Position numbers and translations under genes: made by a program. A stretch of 64,000 bases of DNA from Globodera rostochiensis (taxonomy: Eukaryota; Nematoda; Chromadorea; Rhabditida; Heteroderidae). Numbering within the stretch: position 1 is the stretch's first letter; every line of letters starts with the position of its first letter. Shown one piece after another: positions 21,578 through 35,300 of the stretch. The notes below the pieces were generated by a model. That model made no database searches. It saw only the letters and a program-made list of their open reading frames with translations, and was not told where the DNA came from. Location: contig JAEVLN010000027.1 in assembly GCA_018350325.1 (NCBI GenBank), positions 310,001 to 374,000 of the forward strand, given 5' to 3'.

Positions 21578-24500
21578 TCAGAATTTGTGTTCAAATTTTG
21601 GGCCAAAGTTGGCTTCAATTTTGGGGCCAGAATTGTACAACGTAACCCATGGAAAGAATTCGGCGGCAGAATCGACAAATAAACCGGTAGTATCTGCAAA
21701 ACAAAACAAAAAATAACGCAAATAAATTAAATAATTTACACGTTCAGAGTACACGAGATTAAAATTAATAAATGCCTTAATTTTAATTCTTTTTCTTTCC
21801 CACCTAAACGCTGTCCATTTTTTGTGTAAAAGATTTGGCGATTTGCCAAATTAACGCCACATCCGACGACGTCGCCGACGCCAAATTTGGGCTTTCGATC
21901 GATGTACGGACGTCCAGTGAGGTGGTCACGGGAACATCTCTCAACTTCGTGACCCCAAAATATGCCAATGCTTTCGTATGCGTAAGTGCCTTCGCTCCGT
22001 CCAACAACAACAACGTTCAAAGGCATTTGTTTTGTCCCAAGTCCAATCAAAACAGAGCTAAAATAGTAATTATTTCAAAGCACAGAAATTGGTTGAGAAT
22101 AAAGTTACCCCGCTTTCCCTGACATTTTCACTTCGTAATAGAAAATGCCTAAATCCTTTTTTGGAATTGGCTGTTCAGCGAGCACAGAACGCCACTCTGA
22201 AAAATTTTGTGTGAACTCTTTCTTTACATAAACGTGTTTAATCAAATCACTTTAACAAAATAGGTAATATTTACCCGATTTCTTTCCATTATTTTGGACA
22301 ATCAATTGATTGGGCGCAATGAGCGTCAAGTCCTTGTGTCGTGCAGCGGAATCCCATCGATTTTGAGGGGTTAGCCCTAAAGAAATATAATTTTTTTTCA
22401 AAATGTTAAAGCTCAAACTGATGCCTAAAAGGCAGAGAACTTGCGAATTCTGAACAAAATTTTACACCGAAATTACCAATTTCTCTCAACGACGCAACTG
22501 TCTTCTGCAAGTCGACGATGTTCAGTTGCTGTTTGTTCTGATACTTCTCCATGTTGACGATTTTTTCCTGCAGAGTATTCTTCGCTTCTTGGACCGCATT
22601 CAGCGATTTAAGTTTTTCTATCAACTCGTCAATGTTCTGTTGCTGTTGTTTCTGATACTTCTCCATCTTGACGAGCTTTTCCTGCAGAGTACACTGCTCC
22701 TCCAATTCGGCGACGACCACCGCTTGGACCGAATTCAGCGCTTCAACCCTTTTGAGTAATTCCTTTTGCTTCAGTTCCAAGTCGCTAATCGTCGTTTGCA
22801 GCCGGGAAAAATGATCAACTAAATGATAAAAATGAATTATTTTGGCGAGTTAAGGTTAAAAATAGATTTTTCTAAATTCAAAAAAGTTTACCCTTCAGTT
22901 TTTCTGTTAACTCGTCAATGTTCTGTTGCTGTTCTTTCTGATACTTCTCCATTTTGACGACCTTTTCTTGCAGAGCATTCTGCTGTTCGATTTGAGCGAC
23001 TTTGTTAGCTTGGACCGACTTTAGCGATTCGTCCATTTTGCGGAGGAATTCTTCCTGATCATTCTTTTGCTTCTGTTCCAATCCGCCGATCATTTTCGAA
23101 AACTTATCAGCTAAAAGGTAAAAAGTGGAGGAATTAATTACTGAAATTTTAAATATTTTTTTCAGAATTTTTTTTTTGAAGAGAGAAAAACTTTCCCTAC
23201 CGCATAGCTCTTGGTCCTTGTTTAACCAGCCAATTTTCTCTTTCATTTCATCGATGTTCTGTTGCTGTTTGTTCTGGTACTCCTCCACCATCTTTGCAAT
23301 CAGTTCCCCCTTCAGCTGATTCATTCCCTTTAAAAATAACATTGAAATGTAAGCATAATGCTTACGACGAATATTGAGTTGATGCTAAGGATTAAAAATA
23401 ACATTTAATATTTTTGTGAAAATTTTCAAAATTCTAGCGATGCGTATTTCTGTCGATACATATATATGTATAATACTGCCCGACAAAAATAATTTAATTT
23501 TTTGTTTGCTATTGGCATTCTCAGTTCTACTTTCAGCCGATTCATTCCCTTTAATTATTTAATTTAAATTTTTAAATAACATAATTCTAAATGTAAGGAT
23601 AATGCTTAAAAATAGGGGCACCGGTGGTACTGTACTGAAGTTGCCATTTTGGGACTGTATAAACTTGAACACGGCGTGGACATCAGCCGTTGCCTTTAAA
23701 CCTACTTGATCAATCTTTGTATTCAGTGCTTCTTGATCAGCTTTTTGTTGTTCAGAATTCGCCGTTGGATTTTGTTCAAGTCCATTAAGTCGTTCCAGCA
23801 ATGCCTTCTGATCACTTTGCATTAATGAAAACTGATCAATGGAAGCTGAATCGGTGTAAAAAATGAATTATTTTGGCGAAGCAAAAAGATGGTTAATGCA
23901 GCAGCACATTTTCAGGGTTAAAAATGGATTTTCTAAAAAAGTTTACCCTTTAGTGGGGCGAAAAATTTCTCGCCTCGAGAACCGTGAACGAGAAATTTTT
24001 TGAAAAATTTTTAATTTTAGGTTCAAAATTTGGAAATTGTTCAGGAATACACATTCTACTTCACTTCAGCGGGGGGTGTAGGCGCTGCCGAGGAAAAAAT
24101 AAATTAGTGAATTCAGTTAGGAAAATAAGCCTAATTTATAAGGTTTTCTGAATGATCTTTCTTGGTTTTCGACTAAGAATCAGTAAAAAAAATTAATTAT
24201 TAAATTAAAAGAATAAAATTTATTTTCACTCGGGGAATAGAACCTCCAGTAAATAAGTTGAGTCAGAGTTTAACCACTGAGCCTTACAAGCATTGATTGC
24301 GACCAAAAAGCCACATTTTCCGAGACTAAAAACCCGAGACCCAACAAAAACAGAAATTTCTCGACTCGAGACTCTCGAGCAGCTCTACCTTTTTGTGCTT
24401 CAGTTAACGCGTCGATGGTGTGTTGCTGCTTGTTCTGGTACTCCTCCATCTTTGTCTGCAGAGCATTATGAGCATTTAGCAGTTTCTGATGTTCCAACTC

Positions 24501-24793
24501 AGCGCGGAGTGCCTTCTGAACAAAATTAGAAGAAAAAACACTTATTTTTTTTGTTAGGAAATTACATTTTCAAGCTCGAGTTTAGCAACTCTTTTCCATT
24601 CCTCCATCTGTTCAAGCGTTTTGCTGACCGATTCTTTCTGTTCTTCAATTCCTCCTTCAATTCTTCGACGTTTTGCATTTTGTGCCACCAAATCGAAACC
24701 GGCCCTTGAAGAGGTTGACGAATTCATCGTTTGCTGGCTTTCCAATTGGGCAATTTTGGAACGCAAAAGTCGCAATTCTTCGGTTGGGTCCAT
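21578..24793 (-). CDS. Coiled-coil/SPRY protein, 10 exons
   Basis: Minus-strand exons: 24566-24793, 24389-24515, 23706-23845, 23201-23327, 22892-23110, 22477-22818, 22275-22376, 22109-22196, 21804-22057, 21578-21693. All phases agree, giving 580 residues. No signal peptide: it starts [18 protein letters not shown]. Residues 1-394 are coiled coil built from duplicated units of the type [21 protein letters not shown] (exons 2, 4, 5 and 6). A canonical nematode SPRY domain fills 395-580 ([68 protein letters not shown]). SPRY domains bind protein partners, and the coiled coil suggests oligomerisation. It is likely intracellular, RanBPM-like in nematode usage. Related pseudo-exons lie at 51.6-52.5 kb and 63.4 kb. 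Confidence 0.85.
24229..24300 (-). repeat. tRNA-like (SINE-type) sequence in an intron
   Basis: On the minus strand an A-box-like GGCTCAGTGGTTAAACT is followed about 30 nt later by a B-box-like GGTTCTATTCCCC. No complete cloverleaf is evident. It is embedded in repeat DNA (24000-24388) in the second intron of the coiled-coil/SPRY gene. Confidence 0.5.
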
Positions 24794-24923
24794 ATTAGTA
24801 CGAATACGAAAATTTTATAAAAATTGGATTAAAGCGGGTTTTGAGTAGATTTATAGCTTTTTTCGCGTATTATTTTAGTATTTTGAAAGTTAAAATTTTG
24901 AAAAAAATTCCGGTAGTTTTAAC

Positions 24924-26502
24924 TAGTGTTCGGCAATGGCCTCGATCGATATATCGAACGATATTTCGATAAAATATCGGTATCGAAAAATATCGAATTC
25001 ATAACATTTTTCCGATACGATATATCGAACGATATTTCGATAAAATATCGGTATCGAAAAATATCGAATTCATAACATTTTTCCGATACGATATATCGAA
25101 CGATATTTCGATATAATATCGGTATCGAAAAATATCGAAAAAAACCCGATATATCGCGATATTTTTCGCAAATTTTTTTTCTTGAACCAACATGCAAAAA
25201 TGTAATTAAAATAATCAATATTTGAATGTCAATGTGATTGGTAGGGCTGCTACTTTTAGGTAAGAAAAATTGGAAAATAGGTACCTAAATAGGTGAGACA
25301 AAATGCCAAAATAGGTACCAAATAGGTACAAAAACCGTGAAATAGGTACAAAAATAGGTAAGTAAAAAATTTTTACCGAAAATTTTTAAGCACCAAACAA
25401 AAAAAAAACGATTATAAAAAAGGGTGTTTTGAGCATATTTCGAGCATTTTTGACCGAAAATTTGGAAACATAGACCTAAAATTCATCGATTTCTGACTGT
25501 TTTTAAAAAATAATTCATATTTAACGATAGCTTTTTAGTCATTTTCGAAAAAAATCAATAAAAAAATAAACTCGCATAAAAATAAGGCAAAAAATGGCTT
25601 AGAGCACTAAAATTGGCATTTTTCGGTGCATATTTCGGTATTTTGGTGCATATTTTGGCCTTTTTTTTTTGGCATTTTCAGCAGAATTATATTATAAAAA
25701 TTCAAAAACCTGAAAATAGGTAACAAAAAGGTCGAAATAGGTAGAAAAATAGGTACCTAGGTAATAGGTAGAAAAAAGCCGAAATAGGTAAAAATAGTTA
25801 TTATAAAATCCATCTAGGAGCCTCAGACTGAGCTAAAAATATGTTTTTCGTGCTTAACTCAGCGTGGCAAACTCGCAGAAAAAATAGGTATTTACCTAAA
25901 AGTAGCAGCCCTAGTGATTGGAATCAAAATATCTGATTTTAGGGTCGAAAATCAGTACATTTAAAAAAATGGCTCAAAATCTTCTTTTTTTTCGCATGAA
26001 ATGTGCGTTTTTTAACCATTTTCTCTACACCGACAATTTTATCAGGAATGCGGGGGTTGGAAAATGGATTTTCGTTTTACCGATTTTCGAATTTTTCCAA
26101 AGTACTTGGAATTTTTTTGTTGGTGGGTCCCCGTCGGAAAAATTATAATTTAGAACATTTTTGTCAAGAAAAATTGTGCAATTTAGAATTCGACTCAATT
26201 TGTTAACAGAAAATATTAAAAAAAAGTTGTGGGTGACATAAAGTTTGTGTTGCGGATTATAAGAATTTTTCATATTTTCTCTGGCGAGTTGCCCTGAGAT
26301 TCAATTTCAAAGTGTCATTTTTTCCGCGATAAAATATCGCGATATTTTAACTTTTCGATACGATATATCGAACGATATTTCGATAAAATATCGGTATCGA
26401 AAAATATCGAATTCCTAACGTTTTTCCGATACGATATATCGAACGATATTTCAATATAAATATCGCGATATTTTATCGAAATATCTATCGTGCCGAACAC
26501 TA
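24924..26502. mobile_element. hAT-like element rich in TATCGATA
   Basis: Inverted ends TAGTGTTCGGCA / TGCCGAACACTA and a perfect 8-bp duplication GTTTTAAC (24916-24923, 26503-26510). The arms carry tandem ATATCGAACGATATTTCGAT units (~85 bp) in opposite orientation, so the ends can fold back. A second element is nested inside. No transposase frame. Confidence 0.88.
25242..25913. mobile_element. Nested hAT-like element
   Basis: Ends TAGGGCTGCTACTTTTAGG and CCTAAAAGTAGCAGCCCTA form a 19-bp perfect inverted repeat. Target duplication GTGATTGG at 25234-25241 and 25914-25921. The interior is full of AATAGGTA words. A left-truncated copy occurs in the second segmental duplicate (29308-29746). Confidence 0.88.
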
Positions 26503-26510
26503 GTTTTAAC

Positions 26511-27757
26511 TGTCAGGCCAACTCATCGCCACTAGGGCCGTCTAAGTTCAGCCAATTTGAGCGCTTTCATTTCAGCGCCGCCATTTATGTTCAATTTTTT
26601 AGGCCTTTTTATTGAAAATGACAAAGTCTATCGTAAAGATGAACTATTTTTCAAAAACAGCCAGAAATCAATCCTTTTGGGCGCAATTTTCACATTTTGG
26701 GTCAAAAATGCCAAAATATGCTTTTATTCCCGAAAAAAACCCCCGAAATATGCTAAAATATGTTTTCACCCTGTCCAAAAAAGCTCAACCAATGCGAAAA
26801 GGCTATTTTTAAGCTGTATTCATCAAAACATAAGCACAAAAAACAAAAATTCCGGGTCTCTATTAATTTTCCTAATTGACGTATGCTCAATAAATGAACC
26901 GTCATTTACCTAACCATTGGCAATCGATATAATTAATAGATATTTTGGGATGCGGTGGCGCGCATTTGCAAAATGTGTGGAGAAAACAGTCAGAAGTGAG
27001 TTGATAGGTCAAAGGGGGGGGGGGCGGGGATGACCTGCAAATAATTGTTGCGGGCGGGGATTTGGCGCGCCAACAAAATGCCAACGCAACTAAACCACAA
27101 AAAACAATTTTCAAACCCCGGCCCCGAAGGACTTTTTTTTTGCAAAACGGACCGATTCAATAGAAACGATTTTATGTAACGAATGATCAGTATTGAGTAG
27201 GGCAAGGATTTTTAATTCTTGAACTATTTTTGTCCTATAGCCCTGTACTCCGTAATGTACGAAAGTGAAGTTTTTAGTTCAATTTGATCAGCTCCCTGGC
27301 GATTTTATAGAAACTATTTCTTCAAAAATTGAGGCTAGAAACATGAATAAAATATCTCTTTTTGTCAAAGTTCATTGCCTGGATTCGAAGCAAAAAATTT
27401 CAGGATTGCAGCTTGAGAGAAAAGACAAGAATAGAAGGAATCCGAGCACCGAGACCAGCAGTTGTTTATTGGCCAACGTACTCGAGTGGGCCGGGCGGGT
27501 TTGGTCCCTTTTGAACTGGGACGGGCGTGGCGGCCGCCCGCCAACAGCGAGCATGCGATGACAAAGCCGAGTAGTGGGTCAAGACGGAGGAAGAGATTTG
27601 TCTGGTTCGAAATTCGTTATTTCGACAAAATGAATTTTAGCGCGCTAATTGACCCTTTTTTGCCTATTTTAGATGAGAAATTGCCTACAGAATGCCGATC
27701 AATTAGATGAAATTATCTTCACTAATTTTAAAGAGTTTTTTAACCTGAGCCACTGCA
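26511..27757. other. Flank of the 21-bp satellite; no firm gene
   Basis: Open frames (for example 27265-27561 +, 26557-26913 +) have no recognisable domain and are duplicated unchanged at 30389-31580. A TTTTAG acceptor at 27672 precedes a frame that enters the satellite, so an exon reading into the array cannot be excluded. Confidence 0.35.
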
Positions 27758-28302
27758 CTCGGATCCGGATTTTCCAAACTCGGATTTGGATTTTCCAAAC
27801 TCGGATTCGGATTTTCCAAACTCGGATTTGGATTTTCCAAACTCGGATTTGGATTTTCCAAACTCGGATTTGGATTTTCCAAACTCGGATCCGGATTTTC
27901 CAAACTCGGATTTGGATTTTCCAAACTCGGATTTGGATTTTCCAAACTCGGATCCGGATTTTCCAAACTCGGATTTGGATTTTCCAAACTCGGATTTGGA
28001 TTTTCCAAACTCGGGTCCGGATTTTCCAAACTCGGATTTGGATTTTCCAAACTCGGATTCGGATTTTCCAAACTCGGATTTGGATTTTCCAAACTCGGAT
28101 TTGGATTTTCCAAACTCGGATTTGGATTTTCCAAACTCGGATCCGGATTTTCCAAACTCGGATTTGGATTTTCCAAACTCGGGTCCGGATTTTCCAAACT
28201 CGGATTTGGATTTTCCAAACTCGGGTCCGGATTTTCCAAACTCGGATTTGGATTTTCCAAACTCGGATTCGGATTTTCCAAACTCGGATCTGGATTTTCA
28301 AA
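27758..28302. repeat. 21-bp satellite, short array (~26 units)
   Basis: Unit CTCGGATTTGGATTTTCCAA plus A, with variants GGATTC, GGATCC and GGGTCC at one position. Each T-type unit contains the inverted repeat TTTGGA-TTT-TCCAAA. Because 21 is a multiple of three and no frame contains a stop, long frames are open on both strands. Confidence 0.95.
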
Positions 28303-29307
28303 ATTATGCATGAGAGAAAGTTTTTGTTGAAATGGCAATGGATATGTGATTGAAGGTGATTATGTTAGTGAATATTATAAATACCTCTTCTATTTACATG
28401 CCCTTTGTTTATTGAAAAACATTGTTGCACTTGGGAGACAAAAGAGTGGCAGGCAGCGGCGACAACGGATTTATGATCCATTCGAAACGTTTTATTAATA
28501 TATATTTTTGTTTTGCTTTTTGATATAAGACTTCATCATCTGCTACAATTCCAAAACTCAATTCCGACTGCAATTGCCCAAATGCGATTTGACAGTATGG
28601 CTTTTATGCAATAATACAAACATTGAACGGAAAGTGCCAGTACCGAAGAGCATCGGCATCTCAACAGCATTAAAACTGAAGTGATTGGAACGGTCGGTGC
28701 CCGAACGAATGCCCCCCCAGACCCACGAGACTGGCACGAACAATGCCGAAAACGTCAAAGAGACTATGCAATTTTTGCAAAATTTTATTATTTTAATTTT
28801 CTGAAATCGTATAATTCTTGAAATGATGAAAGATTTTTGCAATTAAAATAATTTGACATTTTTCAAAAAATGAGAATAATTTAACTTTAGCGAACTTATT
28901 GTGAGTGTTCATTGTTCTGCAATAATTTTAGGCGTGTAAATATACAATCAAAATGCCAAACCTTTATTGTTGTTTGTATTTATTTGCAGAAAATGTGGTG
29001 CTTTTTTGCATTAAAAAATGGAAAATGAGGTTTTTTTATCAAGAAAATTTCCAATTATTTCAAACCGGAACACGCTTTTTCATTAAAAATGTAACACACA
29101 GAGAAAAAATGGATGGACATTACGCCAAATATTCAAAATTTAGTAGAAATTTACCATTTATCAGTGAAATTTCTAAAAAGCCTCAAAAAACCTCATCAAA
29201 CTCCAAAAAACCACAAAATGAGGCTAAACCTCATTTTAAAAATTTAGCCTCATCGGACTATCAAAAAACCACAAAATGAGGCTAAAACCTCAAATCTGGA
29301 GGCCCTG
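28303..29307. other. Right flank of array and spacer between duplicates
   Basis: 28303-28981 is duplicated at 36908-37593. A minus-strand frame at 28558-28842 has hydrophobic stretches but no convincing splice partners. 28982-29307 is unique between the copies; its right part repeats CCACAAAATGAGGCTAAA-type words and ends at the duplication junction. Confidence 0.4.
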
Positions 29308-32300
29308 CCTAAAATTCATCGATTTCTGACTGTTTTTAAAAAATAATTCATATTTAACGATAGCCTTTTAGTCATTTTCAAAAAAATCAATAAAAAAATA
29401 AACTCGCATAAAAATAAGGCAAAAAATGGCTTAGAGCACTAAAATTGGCATTTTTCGGTGCATGTTTCGCTATTTTGGTACATATTTTGGCCTTTTTTTT
29501 TTGCATTTTCAGCAGAATTATATTAAAAAAATTCAAAAACCTGAAAATAGGTAACAAAAAGGTCGAAATAGGTAGAAAAATAGGTACCTAGGTAATAGGT
29601 AGAAAAAAGCCGAAATAGGTAAAAATAGTTATTATAAAATCCATCTAGGAGCCTCAGACTGAGCTAAAAATATGTTTTTCGTGCTTAACTCAGCGTGGCA
29701 AACTCGCAGAAAAAATAGGTATTTACCTAAAAGTAGCAGCCCTAGTGATTGGAATCAAAATATCTGATTTTAGGGTCGAAAATCAGTACATTTAAAAAAA
29801 TGGCTCAAAATCTTCTTTTTTTCGCATGAAATGTGCGTTTTTTTAACCATTTTCTCTACACCGACAATTTTATCAGGAATGCGGGGGTTGGAAAATGGAT
29901 TTTCGTTTTACCGATTTTCGAATTTTTCCAAAGTACTTGGAATTTTTTTGTTGGTGGGTCCCCGTCGGAAAAATTATAATTTATAACATTTTTGTCAAGA
30001 AAAATTGTGCAATTTAGAATTCGACTCAATTTGTTAACAGAAAATATTAAAAAAAAGTTGTGGGTGACATAAAGTTTGTGTTGCGGATTATAAGAATTTT
30101 TCATATTTTCTCTGGCGAGTTGCCCTGAGATTCAATTTCAAAGTGTCATTTTTGCCGCGATAAAATATCGCGATATTTTAACTTTTCGATACGATATATC
30201 GAACGATATTTCGATAAAATATCGGTATCGAAAAATATCGAATTCCTAACGTTTTTCCGATACGATATATCGAACGATATTTCAATATAAATATCGCGAT
30301 ATTTTTATCGAAATATCTATCGTGCCGAACACTAGTTTTAACTGTCAGGCCAACTCATCGCCACTAGGGCCGTCTAAGTTCAGCCAATTTGAGCGCTATT
30401 TCAGCGCCGCCATTTATGTTCAATTTTTTAGGCCTTTTTATTGAAAATGACAAAGTCTATCGTAAAGATGAACTATTTTTCAAAAACAGCCAGAAATCAA
30501 TCCTTTTGGGCGCAATTTTCACATTTTGGGTCAAAAATGCCAAAATATGCTTTTATTCCCGAAAAAAACCCCCGAAATATGCTAAAATATGTTTTCACCC
30601 TGTCCAAAAAAGCTCAACCAATGCGAACAGGCTATTTTTAAGCTGTATTCATCAAAACATAAGCACAAAAAACAAAAAATCCGGGTCTCTATTAATTTTC
30701 CTAATTGACGTATGCTCAATAAATGAACCGTCATTTACCTAACCATTGGCAATCGATATAATTAATAGATATTTTGGGATGCGGTGGCGCGCATTTGCAA
30801 AATGTGTGGAGAAAACAGTCAGAAGTGAGTTGATAGGTCAAAGGGGGGGGGGCGGGGATGACCTGCAAATAATTGTTGCGGGCGGGGATTTGGCGCGCCA
30901 ACAAAATGCCAACGCAACTAAACCACAAAAAACAATTTTCAAACCCCGGCCCCGAAGGACTTTTTTTTTGCAAAACGGACCGATTCAATAGAAACGATTT
31001 TATGTAACGAATGATCAGTATTGAGTAGGGCAAGGATTTTTAATTCTTGAACTATTTTTGTCCTATAGCCCTGTACTCCGTAATGTACGAAAGTGAAGTT
31101 TTTAGTTCAATTTGATCAGCTCCCTGGCGATTTTATAGAAACTATTTCTTCAAAAATTGAGGCTAGAAACATGAATAAAATATCTCTTTTTGTCAAAGTT
31201 CATTGCCTGGATTCGAAGCAAAAAATTTCAGGATTGCAGCTTGAGAGAAAAGACAAGAATAGAAGGAATCCGAGCACCGAGACCAGCAGTTGTTTATTGG
31301 CCAACGTACTCGAGTGGGCCGGGCGGGTTTGGTCCCTTTTGAACTGGGACGGGCGTGGCGGCCGCCCGCCAACAGCGAGCATGCGATGACAAAGCCGAGT
31401 AGTGGGTCAAGACGGAGGAAGAGATTTGTCTGGTTCGAAATTCGTTATTTCGACAAAATGAATTTTAGCGCGCTAATTGACCCTTTTTTGCCTATTTTAG
31501 ATGAGAAATTGCCTACAGAATGCCGATCAATTAGATGAAATTATCTTCACTAATTTTAAAGAGTTTTTTAACCTGAGCCACTGCACTCGGATCCGGATTT
31601 TCCAAACTCGGATTTGGATTTTCCAAACTCGGATTCGGATTTTCCAAACTCGGATTCGGATTTTCCAAACTCGGATTCGGATTTTCCAAACTCGGATTCG
31701 GATTTTCCAAACTCGGATTCGGATTTTCCAAACTCGGATTCGGATTTTCCAAACTCGGATTCGGATTTTCCAAACTCGGATTCGGATTTTCCAAACTCGG
31801 ATTCGGATTTTCCAAACTCGGATTCGGATTTTCCAAACTCGGATTCGGATTTTCCAAACTCGGATTCGGATTTTCCAAACTCGGATTCGGATTTTCCAAA
31901 CTCGGATTCGGATTTTCCAAACTCGGATTTGGATTTTCCAAACTCGGATTCGGATTTTCCAAACTCGGATTCGGATTTTCCAAACTCGGATTCGGATTTT
32001 CCAAACTCGGATTCGGATTTTCCAAACTCGGATTGGATTTTCCAAACTCGGATTCGGATTTTCCAAACTCGGATTTGGATTTTCCAACTCGGATTCGGAT
32101 TTTCCAAACTCGGATTCGGATTTTCCAAACTCGGATTCGGATTTTCCAAACTCGGATTCGGATTTTCCAAACTCGGATTCGGATTTTCCAAACTCGGATT
32201 GGATTTTCCAAACTCGGATTCGGATTTTCCAAACTCGGATTCGGATTTTCCAAACTCGGATTTGGATTTCCAAACTCGGATTTGGATTTCCAAACTCGGA

Positions 32301-35300
32301 TTTGGATTTCCAAACTCGGATTCGGATTTTCCAAACTCGGATTTGGATTTTCCAAACTCGGATTTGGGATTTTCCAAACTCGGATTTGGATTTCCAAACT
32401 CGGATTTGGATTTTCCAACTCGGATTTGGATTTCCAAACTCGGATTTGGATTTCCAAACTCGGATTTGGATTTTCCAAACTCGGAGTTCGGATTTTCCAA
32501 ACTCGGATTTGGATTTCCAACTCGATTTGGATTTTCCAAACTCGGATTTGGATTTTCCAAACTCGGATTCGGATTTCCAAACTCGGATTTGATTTTCCAA
32601 ACTCGGATTTTCCAAACTCGATTTGGATTTTCCAAACTAGGATTTGGATTTTCCAAACTCGGATTTGGATTTTCCAAACTCGGATTCGGATTTTCCAAAC
32701 TCGGATTCTGATTTTCCAAACTCGGATTTGGATTTCCAAACTCGGATTCGGATTTTCCAACTCGGATTTGGATTTTCCAAACTCGGATTGGATTTCCAAC
32801 ACTCGGATTCGGATTTTTCCAAACTCGGATTTGGATTTCCAAACTCGGATTCGGATTTTCCAAACTCGGATTTGGATTTTCCAAACTCGGATTTGGATTT
32901 TCCAAACTCGGATTCGGATTTTCCAAACTCGGATTCGGATTTTCCAAACTCGGATTTGGATTTTCCAACTCGGATTTGGATTTTTCCAAACTCGGATTCG
33001 GATTTTCCAAACTCGGATTCGGATTTTCCAAAACTCGGATTTGGATTTTCCAAACTCGGATCCGGATTTTCCAAACTCGGATTTTGGATTTCCAAACTCG
33101 GATTTGGATTTTCCAAACTCGGATTCGGATTTTCCAACTCGGATTTGGATTTTCCAAACTCGGATTTGGATTTTCCAAACTCGGATTTGGATTTTCCAAA
33201 CTCGGATTTGGATTTCCAAACTCGGATTTGGATTTTCCAAACTCGGATTTGGATTTTCCAAACTCGGATTCGGATTTTCCAAACTCGGATTTGGATTTTC
33301 CAAACTCGGATTCGGATTTTCCAAACTCGGATTTGGATTTTCCAAACTCGGATTTGGATTTTCCAAACTCGGATTTGGATTTTCCAAACTCGGATTTCGG
33401 ATTTTCCAAACTCGGATTTGGATTTTCCAAACTCGGATTTGGATTTCCAAACTCGGATTTGGATTTTCCAAACTCGGATTTGGATTTTCCAAACTCGGAT
33501 TTGGATTTTCCAAACTCGGATTTGGATTTTCCAAACTCGGATTGGATTTTCCAAACTCGGATTCGGATTTTCCAAACTCGGATTGGATTTTCCAAACTCG
33601 GATTGGATTTTCCAAACTCGGATTTGGATTTCCAAACTCGGATTTGGATTTTCCAAACTCGGATTTGGATTTTCCAAACTCGGATTCGGATTTTCCAAAC
33701 TCGGATTTGGATTTTCCAAACTCGGATTGGATTTTCCAAACTCGGATTTGGATTTTCCAAACTCGGATTTGGATTTTCCAACTCGGATCCGGATTTTCCA
33801 AACTCGGATTTGGATTTCCAAACTCGGATTCGGATTTTCCAAACTCGGATTTCGGATTTTCCAAACTCGGATTTGGATTTTCCAAACTCGGATTCGGATT
33901 TTCCAAACTCGGATTCGGATTTTCCAAACTCGGATTTGGATTTTCCAAACTCGGATTTGGATTTCCAAACTCGGATTCGGATTTTCCAAACTCGGATTGG
34001 ATTTCCAAACTCGGATTTGGATTTTCCAAACTCGGATTTGGATTTTCCAAACTCGGATTCGGATTTTCCAAACTCGGATTTGGATTTTCCAAACTCGGAT
34101 TTGGATTTTCCAAACTCGGATTTGGATTTTCCAAACTCGGATTCGGATTTTCCAAACTCGGATTTGGATTTTCCAAACTCGGATTTGGATTTTCCAAACT
34201 CGGATTTGGATTTCCAAACTCGGATTTGGATTTTCCAAACTCGGATTTGGATTTTCCAAACTCGGATTCGGATTTTCCAAACTCGGATTTGGATTTTCCA
34301 AACTCGGATTCGGATTTTCCAAACTCGGATTTGGATTTCCAAACTCGGATTTGGATTTTCCAAACTCGGATTTGGATTTTCCAAACTCGGATTCGGATTT
34401 TCCAAACTCGGATTTGGATTTTCCAAACTCGGATTTTCCAAACTCGGATTCGGATTTTCCAAACTCGGATTTGGATTTCCAAACTCGGATTTGGATTTTC
34501 CAAACTCGGATTTGGATTTTCCAAACTCGGATTCGGATTTTCCAAACTCGGATTCGGATTTTCCAAACTCGGATTTGGATTTTCCAAACTCGGATTCGGA
34601 TTTTCCAAACTCGGATTTGGATTTTCCAAACTCGGATTTGGATTTTCCAAACTCGGGTCCGGATTTTCCAAACTCGGATTTGGATTTCCAAACTCGGATT
34701 TGGATTTTCCAAACTCGGATTTGGATTTTCCAAACTCGGATTTGGATTTTCCAAACTCGGATTTGATTTTCCAAACTCGGGTCCGGATTTTCCAAACTCG
34801 GATTTGGATTTCCAAACTCGGATTTGGATTTTCCAAACTCGGATTCGGATTTTCCAAACTCGGATTTGGATTTTCCAAACTCGGATTTGGATTTTCCAAA
34901 CTCGGGTCCGGATTTTCCAAACTCGGATTTGGATTTCCAAACTCGGATTTGGATTTTCCAAACTCGGATTCGGATTTTCCAAACTCGGATTTGGATTTTC
35001 CAAACTCGGATTTGGATTTTCCAAACTCGGATTCGGATTTTCCAAACTCGGATTTGGATTTTCCAAACTCGGATTCGGATTTTCCAAACTCGGATTTGGA
35101 TTTTCCAAACTCGGATTTGGATTTTCCAAACTCGGATTCGGATTTTCCAAACTCGGATTTGGATTTTCCAAACTCGGATTCGGATTTTCCAAACTCGGAT
35201 TTGGATTTTCCAAACTCGGATTTGGATTTTCCAAACTCGGATTCGGATTTTCCAAACTCGGATTTGGATTTTCCAAACTCGGATCCGGATTTTCCAAACT

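Larger units (their letters stand above)
25475..28981. repeat. Segmental duplication, copy 1 (3.5 kb)
   Basis: Collinear and nearly identical with 29308-37593. The left boundary lies inside the nested hAT-like element, the right after a TGTTTGTATTT sequence. It contains the short 21-bp satellite array. The length difference between copies (about 4.78 kb) equals the difference in array length. Confidence 0.9.

Noticed and set aside
27758..28302. Regularly spaced repeats that could suggest a CRISPR array
   Set aside because: Units are head-to-tail 21-mers without unique spacers, and the context is eukaryotic.
28558..28842. Minus-strand frame with MPMLFGTG reminiscent of amino-acid transporters
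   Set aside because: One short motif only, no linked transmembrane exons; duplicated passively at 37.2 kb.
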